In this document: positions 1 through 4,410 of the stretch, one piece after another
Layout of the letters: every line of letters begins with the position of its first letter
Numbering within the stretch: the stretch's first letter is position 1
NCBI GenBank assembly: GCA_046313675.1
Contig: JBKBXU010000234.1
Location: 1 to 7,692, forward strand
Direction of reading: 5' to 3'
Length of the DNA stretch: 7,692 nucleotides
DNA from: JBKBXU01 sp046313675
Lineage (GTDB): Bacteria; Bacteroidota; Bacteroidia; Cytophagales; Cytophagaceae
Notes under the pieces: model-generated
Database searches by the model: none
What the model was told of the DNA's origin: nothing
The model's input: the letters and a program-made list of their open reading frames with translations, nothing else
Translations under genes and position numbers: made by a program

Positions 1-863
1 ACATTCAGAAGTATGCTGTTGCTATTGCGTTGTTTTTTATTCCGGGCGTGGTGTTCTGGACATCCGGCATTCAGAAAGAAACGCTGGTAATAGGGGCTCT
101 TAGTATAGCGATTGCCATTACCTTAAACATTGGCCATAAGGTACAAAAGCCGGGGATAATTAATTTAGGCCTAATTATTTTCTTGTGTTACACTAGTTTG
201 ATGATAAAGTTCTACTTTGTGGCCGTTTTGTTCCCTGCCTTGTTTGCCTATATCCTAGCTTTAAAGATTTCCGGCCATAGTGAATTGAATCTTAAAAATT
301 CCGGTATTTATCTTCTGAGTTTTGTCCTGTTATTGTACCTGGCGACCTTTTCAAACCCCTATTTGACTCTGGATGGAATAGCTCATTCAATATATAACAA
401 CTACCTGGCAACTTTAGAAAGCTCAGCTTACCGCAATGTTTTTATTTTTGAAGGCTTGAGGCCCGATCTTGCAAGTATGTTGCGGCACGCCCCCGAGGCA
501 TTGATTATTGGATTGTTCAGGCCGTTTTTTACGGATGTTCAATGGGGGCTTCCTGCGATTGCTGCAATAGAATATTTCTTTATTTCAATTCTGGCAATAG
601 GCAAGATTGCCCAGGTTTTTATTTCAAAAATTAAATCCGCAAAGCTTATTTTACTTCCGGCCATAACTTATATCGTTATTACCGCTGTTCTGGTTTCTAT
701 AGCCTCTCCCAACTGGGGCACCTTGTACAGATATAAAGCCGGATTTATTCCCTTTTTCCTGATCCTTATTCTGCACGACAATCCCTTAATTAACGTATTT
801 GTGCAGCGCTTTTATAAAAAAATGCCTATTAAAGATTCGGTTTCTTCTCCGGTTGTTAAATAA
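1..863 (+). CDS. Polytopic membrane protein, glycan polymerase/glycosyltransferase-like (5' partial)
   Basis: The reading frame is open from the first complete codon at position 3 to the TAA at 861-863, so the start lies before the window and 286 C-terminal residues are visible. A TTG at 30 could be read as a start, but the upstream residues (IQKYAVAIA) continue the same hydrophobic segment. The protein is very hydrophobic, with about eight likely membrane segments. Motifs I associate with Bacteroidota membrane proteins of polysaccharide gene clusters (Wzy-like or GT39/EpsG-like) are FWTSGIQKE near the start, GLFRPFF in the middle and NWGTLYRYKAGFIPFF near the end. The tail after the last helix is short and basic. 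The rhomboid gene starts 29 bases downstream on the same strand, so co-transcription is likely. Membrane location is well supported; the glycan role is an inference from motif resemblance, and the substrate is unknown. Confidence 0.75.
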   Translation, partial: IQKYAVAIALFFIPGVVFWTSGIQKETLVIGALSIAIAITLNIGHKVQKPGIINLGLIIFLCYTSLMIKFYFVAVLFPALFAYILALKISGHSELNLKNSGIYLLSFVLLLYLATFSNPYLTLDGIAHSIYNNYLATLESSAYRNVFIFEGLRPDLASMLRHAPEALIIGLFRPFFTDVQWGLPAIAAIEYFFISILAIGKIAQVFISKIKSAKLILLPAITYIVITAVLVSIASPNWGTLYRYKAGFIPFFLILILHDNPLINVFVQRFYKKMPIKDSVSSPVVK

Positions 864-892
864 TTTCCTACATAATTAGTACTTTTAGGGCA

Positions 893-1522
893 ATGGAATT
901 TAGCGTAAATATATTATTAGTAATAGCCACAGTGGGGGCGAGTTTGTATGCCTGGAATAATCCTGCGGTTTTTCAAAACTGGAAACTTAATCCCTATCTG
1001 GTAAAAGAACGCAAACAGTATTGGCGATTTATTACTTCCGGTTTTATTCATGCAGATTATATGCACCTTGGATTTAACATGTTTACCTTGTTTTTTATAG
1101 GGCAAGGGGTAGAGTCGGCATTCGCCGGAAGGTTTGGCGGTTACGGTGGACTTGCCTATGCGTTATTTTACATCCTTGGAATACTGGTTTCAGATCTCCC
1201 CTCGTACATAAAACATAAAGATCATGCCTGGTATAATAGCATAGGTGCTTCCGGAGGCGTTTCTGCAGTTATGTTTTCTTTTATACTCTTTGCCCCTACT
1301 CAGGATCTTTGCCTATATGGGTTTATTTGTATCCCTGCCATAATTTTTGGAGTTCTTTACCTGTTATTTTCTTATCAAATGGCTCAAAAAAGCAAAGATA
1401 ACATTAACCACGATGCACACTTTTTCGGTGCTGTTTATGGAATAATTGCTACGGTTATTCTTATCCCTCAGGTTGTCCCTCATTTTATTGAGCAAATCAC
1501 TACCTGGAGATGGTTTTGGTAG
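893..1522 (+). CDS. Rhomboid family intramembrane serine protease
   Basis: This 209-residue protein is the size of a minimal six-helix bacterial rhomboid, which cleaves transmembrane substrates within the membrane using a Ser-His dyad. The catalytic serine is Ser120 in GASGG (118-122). The catalytic histidine is His176 in DAHFFG on the last helix. His53, His58 and Asn62 have the same 5- and 4-residue spacing as the oxyanion-side His145, His150 and Asn154 of E. coli GlpG. The segment before them, YWRFITSGFIHA, is the usual lead-in to that helix. Helices fall near residues 5-21, 57-77, 87-103, 120-136, 141-160 and 175-198, with no extra cytoplasmic domain. The ATG at 893 has only a weak AGGG ahead of it, which is common in this phylum. 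It follows the membrane-protein gene by 29 bases, and the next genes run convergently. The substrate cannot be told from sequence; the family call is very secure. Confidence 0.95.
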   Translation: MEFSVNILLVIATVGASLYAWNNPAVFQNWKLNPYLVKERKQYWRFITSGFIHADYMHLGFNMFTLFFIGQGVESAFAGRFGGYGGLAYALFYILGILVSDLPSYIKHKDHAWYNSIGASGGVSAVMFSFILFAPTQDLCLYGFICIPAIIFGVLYLLFSYQMAQKSKDNINHDAHFFGAVYGIIATVILIPQVVPHFIEQITTWRWFW

Positions 1523-1542
1523 GGAAGCGGGAGCTGGGAGTT
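1522..1542 (+). repeat. Three tandem purine-rich heptamers
   Basis: Immediately at the rhomboid stop codon lie three consecutive 7-base units: GGGAAGC, GGGAGCT and GGGAGTT. They share a GGGA core and differ only in the last three bases. They may be a short degenerate tandem repeat of the type that accumulates in gene spacers. With only three units the pattern is weak, and no function is implied. Confidence 0.4.
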
Positions 1543-1585
1543 TAAGAAAGTATAGAAGTTTTAGCTGGTCAGAGCCTTTAAAAAA

Positions 1586-1628
1586 CCGTTGTACTGATGT
1601 AGGCTTGAAGCTTGTACCAGCGCAACGG
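1586..1628 (+). repeat. 43-base imperfect palindrome (hairpin) downstream of the rhomboid gene
   Basis: Two 20-base arms (1586-1605 and 1609-1628) pair around a 3-base loop (TGA, 1606-1608). Pairing i+j=3214 gives 18 pairs, four of them G-U, and two A-C mismatches (1593/1621, 1597/1617). The outer end is a perfect CCGTTG/CAACGG and the inner end is GGCT/AGCT-like. As RNA the + strand fold is better than the - strand fold, because the G-U pairs become A-C mismatches on the other strand. No T-run follows, so it is not a standard intrinsic terminator, although it could block or stabilise the 3' end of the rhomboid transcript. The architecture resembles dispersed palindromic intergenic repeats (REP-like); this is an inference without a genome comparison. 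Confidence 0.65.
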
Positions 1629-1631
1629 TAT

Positions 1632-1658
1632 GGATAATTTTCTCTAAAGAAATTATTC
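1632..1658. terminator. Possible bidirectional hairpin between convergent genes
   Basis: A 9-pair, mostly A-T stem (1632-1640 with 1650-1658, one G-T pair) closes a 9-base loop. It lies four bases beyond the stop codon of the minus-strand lipoprotein gene and in the spacer where the rhomboid transcript would end. The stem is weak and has no strong T-run; only a broken CTTTTT follows on the + strand. Termination is therefore plausible from position but not proven. Confidence 0.35.
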
Positions 1659-1662
1659 CAAA

Positions 1663-2217
1663 TTACTTTTTCTCAAAAGTCATAGTGAATTTCTCATTGA
1701 GTCTTTCAGAATCAGAAGAACCTAATTCTTTAAAAAAAGATGAGTTCTCGCTTATTAATACCATTTTGGAGTTTCTAAGTTCAAGTACCTCATAAGAACC
1801 GAAATCTTCACTAATGCTGATACCTGTTTTATTCTTGGTTGTATTAATCCATGACCAATAACCGGTTTCTTCAGAAATGTCTCCATCAGTAATAGATTGA
1901 GTTTTCATTTTTCCTCCTTTATCAAGGGTCAGATTCATTGAGAAGGTGGAAAAGGCTGTTTCAGAAATTCCATTCACGCTGTAGCTACTTGTCATGATAG
2001 AACCGCTAAAGGAATTATGATAAGAAACTTTGATTCCGTCCCATTCTACTGTATGCATAATTTCTGCTTGCGTTAGTTTCCACTCTCCAGTTATCCGGGC
2101 ATCCCTGGATCTAAGGGAAATTGCAGGATCATCGTCACCTTTTTTACACGCCGTAAAACAAAATATCAAGGCTGTCATTAGAGTTAATGACAAGGCAAAA
2201 GTTAAAAATTTTTTCAT
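1663..2217 (-). CDS. Lipocalin-like lipoprotein, tandem copy 1 (downstream copy)
   Basis: The predicted protein has 184 residues. It starts with a signal peptide (MKKFLTFALSL) ending in a lipobox with the lipid-bearing cysteine at 24 (FTAC). The following KKGDDDP resembles the acidic lipoprotein export signal that sends Bacteroidota lipoproteins to the cell surface. A GEW motif (44-46) then starts a beta-rich domain of the lipocalin-like type, running to the FEKK end. I chose the ATG at 2217, not one 18 bases upstream, because it matches the start of the sister gene at 2979 and gives equal length. The sister protein aligns without gaps with 46 differences by my count (75% identity). Residues 24-50 are identical, while 51-80 and the last 15 vary most. 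Its own promoter candidate and a palindrome lie upstream. The ligand is unknown; the lipoprotein call is firm, the lipocalin-like call moderate. Confidence 0.85.
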   Translation of the reverse strand: MKKFLTFALSLTLMTALIFCFTACKKGDDDPAISLRSRDARITGEWKLTQAEIMHTVEWDGIKVSYHNSFSGSIMTSSYSVNGISETAFSTFSMNLTLDKGGKMKTQSITDGDISEETGYWSWINTTKNKTGISISEDFGSYEVLELRNSKMVLISENSSFFKELGSSDSERLNEKFTMTFEKK

Positions 2218-2239
2218 TTTTTTAGGGTCAATCATTGTT

Positions 2240-2260
2240 TAATTTAACAATGTTAAATTA
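2240..2260. promoter_or_regulatory. Palindrome in the leader of lipoprotein copy 1
   Basis: Perfect 9-base arms, TAATTTAAC and GTTAAATTA, are separated by 3 bases. The palindrome starts 23 bases upstream of the start codon at 2217 and would be inside the leader if the candidate promoter just upstream is used. An equivalent 7-base-arm palindrome sits at nearly the same distance from the sister gene (3004-3019). It may be an operator or a leader hairpin; AT-rich sequence makes chance palindromes fairly common, but retention in both copies supports a role. Confidence 0.45.
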
Positions 2261-2275
2261 TGAGATTAAAATAAG

Positions 2276-2307
2276 CAAAGGTTTTGTCGAATTTCCTCCA
2301 TTACAAA
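2276..2307 (-). promoter_or_regulatory. Candidate promoter of lipoprotein copy 1
   Basis: Read on the minus strand, a TTTG (2304-2307) is followed after exactly 20 bases by AACCTTTG (2276-2283). This fits the Bacteroidota sigma factor pattern TTTG-N20-TAnnTTTG except at the first base of the -7 box. The spacing equals that of the rplU promoter in this window. It would start transcription near 2268-2270, giving a leader of about 50 bases that contains the palindrome at 2240-2260. Confidence 0.5.
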
Positions 2308-2384
2308 GTCTCTCCTTTGAGGACTCAGCGGCGGAGGAAATTTACAGGTATAATTAAGAGCCGCCTTTAGGATACTTGGGACTA
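2307..2384 (-). repeat. Upstream block A, duplicated before both lipoprotein genes
   Basis: This block is clearly similar (about four of five bases by eye) to 3157-3235 upstream of the sister gene, including a shared run around TTTACAGGTATAATTAAG. It contains a small hairpin at 2307-2325 (AGTC, CTC, loop AAAG, GAG, one bulged A, GACT on the minus strand) and a GGCGG/CCGCC inverted repeat around the AT-rich centre. No reading frame is conserved between the two copies, since block B has an extra A, so it is non-coding. Its presence shows that the duplication covered control sequence as well as the gene. Confidence 0.6.
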
Positions 2385-2424
2385 TATTATTTTTTCAGTG
2401 TGTACGTATCCATGCGTGGGGAAA

Positions 2425-2979
2425 TTAATTTTTCTCAAAAGTCAACGTAGATTTCCCATTGCTTATAGTAGAATTAGAAGACCCTAATGCTTTGTAAAAA
2501 GATGAGCTTTCACTCACCAATACCATTTTGGAATTTCTAAGTTCAAGAATCTCAAAAAAACCGCCATCTTCACCTAAATTAATACCTGTTTTATTCTTGG
2601 TTGTATTAACCCATGACCAGTAATCGGTTTCTTCAGAAATGTCTCCATTAGTAACAGATTGCGTTTTCATTTTTCCTCCTTTATCGATGGTAAGATTCAT
2701 TGAAAACGTGGAAAATTCCGTTTCAGAATTTCCATTCACAGTAATTTTATCTGTCATGATAGAACCGTTGAAGGAAGTATGATAAGAAACTTTACTTCCT
2801 TCAGATTCTGAGGCAGACATACTTTCTAATTGTGTTAGTTTCCATTCTCCGGTTATCCGTGCGTCCCTGGATCTAAGTGAAATTGCTGGATCATCGTCAC
2901 CTTTTTTACAAGCAGTAAAAGAAAATGTCAAGCCTGCCATTAGAGGTAATGACAAAGCAAAAGTTAAAATCTTTTTCAT
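2425..2979 (-). CDS. Lipocalin-like lipoprotein, tandem copy 2 (upstream copy)
   Basis: This 184-residue protein is the tandem sister of the gene at 1663-2217, 207 bases further upstream on the same strand. It has the same plan: signal peptide beginning MKKILTFALSL, lipobox FTAC with the lipidated cysteine at 24, the KKGDDDP export-signal-like stretch, a GEW motif at 44-46 and a beta-rich lipocalin-like domain ending in FEKN. The 27 residues from the cysteine to TQ are identical in both copies. The segment after them changes composition, from WDG-type in copy 1 to a serine/glutamate-rich SASESEGS stretch here. The start ATG is preceded by ATCCTAAATAA, the same context as copy 1, with no real Shine-Dalgarno. 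No strong terminator follows, so read-through into copy 1 is possible. The role is unknown; surface display is inferred from the post-cysteine motif. Confidence 0.85.
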   Translation of the reverse strand: MKKILTFALSLPLMAGLTFSFTACKKGDDDPAISLRSRDARITGEWKLTQLESMSASESEGSKVSYHTSFNGSIMTDKITVNGNSETEFSTFSMNLTIDKGGKMKTQSVTNGDISEETDYWSWVNTTKNKTGINLGEDGGFFEILELRNSKMVLVSESSSFYKALGSSNSTISNGKSTLTFEKN

Positions 2980-3003
2980 TTATTTAGGATCATTTATTGT
3001 TTA

Positions 3004-3019
3004 ATTTAACAAGTTAAAT
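3004..3019. promoter_or_regulatory. Palindrome in the leader of lipoprotein copy 2
   Basis: Seven-base arms ATTTAAC and GTTAAAT are separated by 2 bases, starting 25 bases upstream of the start codon at 2979. It corresponds in place and sequence to the palindrome at 2240-2260. The arms are shorter than in copy 1 because the flanking bases have changed. An operator or leader hairpin is possible. Confidence 0.4.
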
Positions 3020-3036
3020 ACTGATGGGGAAACAAG

Positions 3037-3044
3037 CAAAGATT
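3037..3044 (-). promoter_or_regulatory. Candidate -7 element of lipoprotein copy 2, lacking a -33 box
   Basis: AATCTTTG on the minus strand is the counterpart of the -7 box of copy 1. At the matching -33 position (3065-3068) the minus strand reads TATT, not TTTG. Homology between the two upstream regions breaks exactly there, because about 108 bases here (3052-3159) replace about 19 in copy 1. The promoter may be weakened, moved or differently controlled. Confidence 0.35.
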
Positions 3045-3151
3045 TTGTCGAAATTATTGGCTTGAATATCAAATGTTCCATCGAAATAGTTGCAAGAAAG
3101 TAACGGATCAGTTTTGTTTTTTATCAATTGGGAAATAATATATCTGTTCCG

Positions 3152-3235
3152 CCGCAGATCTCTCTTTGAGGACCCTGCGGACATGAAATTTACAGGTATA
3201 ATTAAGTTCCGCCTTTTGGATACTTTGGGACTGCG
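3152..3235 (-). repeat. Upstream block B with a strong hairpin, counterpart of block A
   Basis: From 3157 this copy matches block A (2307-2384). It opens with a 12-pair hairpin at 3152-3180: on the minus strand CCGCA, GGTC and CTC pair with GAG, GATC and TGCGG around an AAA loop, with one bulged base on each side. The inner part exists in block A too, where the outermost pair of the 4-base segment is A-T instead of G-C, a compensating change. The outer CCGCA/TGCGG pairs exist only here. The TGCGG arm (3176-3180, + strand) could instead pair with CCGC at 3209-3212, so two folds compete. Confidence 0.5.
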
Positions 3236-3358
3236 CTTATGTCCGACTTGATAGTTCCCAGTGGGCAATTGTTTCACACCTGTTTTGAGGGACAGGTTTA
3301 TAGAATAATTAAACGGAAACATTCTTTTTGGCAGTAATTAAACCGGCAGGTACAAACC

Positions 3359-3382
3359 AAAAAAGCACCACGAAGGTGCTTT
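3359..3382 (-). terminator. Intrinsic terminator of the rplU-rpmA operon
   Basis: On the minus strand, 31 bases after the rpmA stop, AAAGCACC and GGTGCTTT form a perfect 8-pair stem with a 5-base TTCGT loop. It is followed directly by further T residues (six in a row, 3359-3364). This is a textbook rho-independent terminator and insulates the lipoprotein genes from ribosomal-protein transcription. Confidence 0.9.
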
Positions 3383-3412
3383 AATGATAAATATCTTAAG
3401 TATGTGCTTTAA

Positions 3413-3676
3413 CTATTCAGCAGCAAAAGGCTCAACAGTCACAAATGATCTGTCTTTTCTTCCTTTTCTGAAAGTTACCGTTCCGTCAATCAGAGCGAAT
3501 AATGTATGGTCTTTACCGATTCCTACATTACCTCCTGGATGGTGAACTGTTCCTCTTTGTCTCACGATAATATTGCCTGCTTTGGCAAATTGTCCGCCGT
3601 AGATTTTTACACCAAGACGTTTACTGTGAGATTCTCTTCCGTTTCGTGAGCTACCCGCTCCTTTCTTATGTGCCAT
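3413..3676 (-). CDS. rpmA: 50S ribosomal protein L27
   Basis: The 87-residue product is the normal length for bacterial L27. Its N-terminal tail, which reaches towards the peptidyl transferase centre of the large ribosomal subunit, is present in the standard form starting MAHKKGAGSS, so there is no sign of the cleaved-leader version found in Firmicutes. The family signature is at residues 35-43 (NIIVRQRGT), followed by the HHPGGNVGIGKDHTLFA stretch. It begins 20 bases after the rplU stop codon, the usual operon arrangement. An AAAAGGA Shine-Dalgarno-like sequence lies at a good distance before the ATG, the clearest ribosome binding site in the window. A strong terminator follows the gene. Identification is secure. 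Confidence 0.98.
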   Translation of the reverse strand: MAHKKGAGSSRNGRESHSKRLGVKIYGGQFAKAGNIIVRQRGTVHHPGGNVGIGKDHTLFALIDGTVTFRKGRKDRSFVTVEPFAAE

Positions 3677-3696
3677 TGTATTATCCTTTTAAAGTA

Positions 3697-4005
3697 TTAA
3701 GAAATACCTTCGATTAAAACTTTTGTAAAATCTTGTCTGTGACCTTGTTTTTTCTTGTAACCTTTTCTTCTTTTTTTCTTGAAGATGATTACTTTGTCAC
3801 CTTTAACATGCTCAAGAACCTTTCCGGTTACCTTGATGCCTTTTACTACAGGAGCTCCAACCTGAGTCTTACTTCCATCATTAAGAAGTAAAATCTGATC
3901 AAATTCAATACCTGTACCAGGCTCTGCACTAAGTTTATTAGTGTAAATAAACTTGTTCTTTTCAGCCTTATACTGCTTTCCAGCTATGTCAACTATTGCG
4001 TACAT
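3697..4005 (-). CDS. rplU: 50S ribosomal protein L21
   Basis: This 102-residue protein starts with the typical MYAIVDIAGKQYK of L21, an early-assembling 23S rRNA-binding protein of the large subunit. The basic signature region is at residues 71-95, with KVIIFKKKRRKGY and then GHRQDFT; it contacts rRNA. The C-terminal extension seen in some Bacteroidota L21 proteins is absent, so the length matches the ordinary bacterial form. It is the first gene of the rplU-rpmA operon. A promoter close to consensus lies at 4038-4069, giving a leader of about 25-30 bases. The ATG is preceded by AAAAAGAAAATCA, A-rich with no strong Shine-Dalgarno. Identification is secure. Confidence 0.98.
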   Translation of the reverse strand: MYAIVDIAGKQYKAEKNKFIYTNKLSAEPGTGIEFDQILLLNDGSKTQVGAPVVKGIKVTGKVLEHVKGDKVIIFKKKRRKGYKKKQGHRQDFTKVLIEGIS

Positions 4006-4037
4006 TGATTTTCTTTTTATTATTCCAAAAAGGACTG

Positions 4038-4069
4038 CAAATGTATGTAAATATTATTTATAATCCAAA
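4038..4069 (-). promoter_or_regulatory. Promoter of rplU-rpmA, Bacteroidota type
   Basis: On the minus strand TTTG (4066-4069) is followed after exactly 20 bases by TACATTTG (4038-4045), a full match to the Bacteroidota pattern TTTG-N20-TAnnTTTG. Transcription would begin about 4030, roughly 25 bases before the rplU start codon. It is the best promoter in the window and supports the taxonomic placement. Confidence 0.8.
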
Positions 4070-4342
4070 ATAGTTCCGCCCATAATTTTGTGGAAAAGTA
4101 TTTTATTTCCGAGCTACCCCTTTTAAAACCATAACTAAAATTAAATATATGGTTTAAGATGTTGCATATATTTGTTTAATAAATAATGTGTTAATGCAGT
4201 TTGGTGTTTTGGTCGTCAACTTGGGAATGTGGAAAATTTCCTTTTGACTTTTCACCGCCATATGCACATATTTGTACAAGCTGAAACAGCAATTCTCCTG
4301 CAATAGGTTCAGAATACTACTAAGAAAATATCACTCTGATTG

Positions 4343-4376
4343 TTTGCGATATTTTTCTATATTAAAATAAAATTTG
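4343..4376 (+). promoter_or_regulatory. Candidate promoter of nrdB-nrdA
   Basis: TTTG (4343-4346) is followed after 22 bases by AAAATTTG (4369-4376), an approximate Bacteroidota promoter with slightly long spacing. It would give a leader of about 25-30 bases. Both boxes belong to a direct repeat of TTTGCG (4343-4348 and 4373-4378) spaced exactly 30 bases apart, so they could also be regulator sites. Confidence 0.45.
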
Positions 4377-4410
4377 CGTATATTTAGAATTAACAAACAC
4401 TCTTAATAAT

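Larger units (their letters stand above)
2980..3412. other. 433-base non-coding spacer upstream of lipoprotein copy 2
   Basis: Going from low to high coordinates, it holds the leader palindrome (3004-3019), a -7-like element (3037-3044), a stretch unique to this copy (about 3052-3159), the duplicated block B with its strong hairpin (3152-3235), about 120 bases in which I recognise nothing, and the rpmA terminator (3359-3382). A 102-codon open frame on the minus strand covers much of it but is not conserved in the homologous block upstream of copy 1. Confidence 0.6.
4006..4410. other. 405-base divergent intergenic region between rplU and nrdB
   Basis: The region holds the rplU promoter near its left end and the candidate nrdB promoter near its right end. 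In between I see an 11-base palindrome GGAAAATTTCC (4231-4241) and a lone TATATTTG (4167-4174, + strand), a -7-like site without a TTTG at the right distance. I found no gene, no terminator and no classical NrdR-box pair. Confidence 0.6.

Noticed and set aside
30..32. TTG as start of the first membrane-protein gene
   Set aside because: The frame is open to the window edge, and the residues before it continue a membrane helix, so the gene is 5' partial.
1446..1637. 63-codon frame overlapping the end of the rhomboid gene
   Set aside because: It is out of frame with a certain gene and runs through the repeat-rich spacer including the palindrome; no RBS or domain.
2218..2235. Earlier ATG giving a six-residue longer lipoprotein copy 1
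   Set aside because: The extension MIDPKK is not present in the sister gene, whose frame has no such start. The ATG at 2217 gives a normal signal peptide and equal length.
2385..2424. Possible terminator after lipoprotein copy 2
   Set aside because: Only weak partial palindromes around CCATGCGTGG are present, with no T-run on the coding strand.
3014..3322. Open frame of 102 codons on the minus strand upstream of lipoprotein copy 2
   Set aside because: It overlaps promoter-like elements and has no recognisable domain. In the homologous block upstream of copy 1 the frame is shifted by one base and hits a stop.
4215..4248. GTCAA/TTGAC inverted repeat around the GGAAAATTTCC palindrome
   Set aside because: The two repeats are not concentric and the arms are only 5 bases, so this is likely chance in AT-rich DNA.
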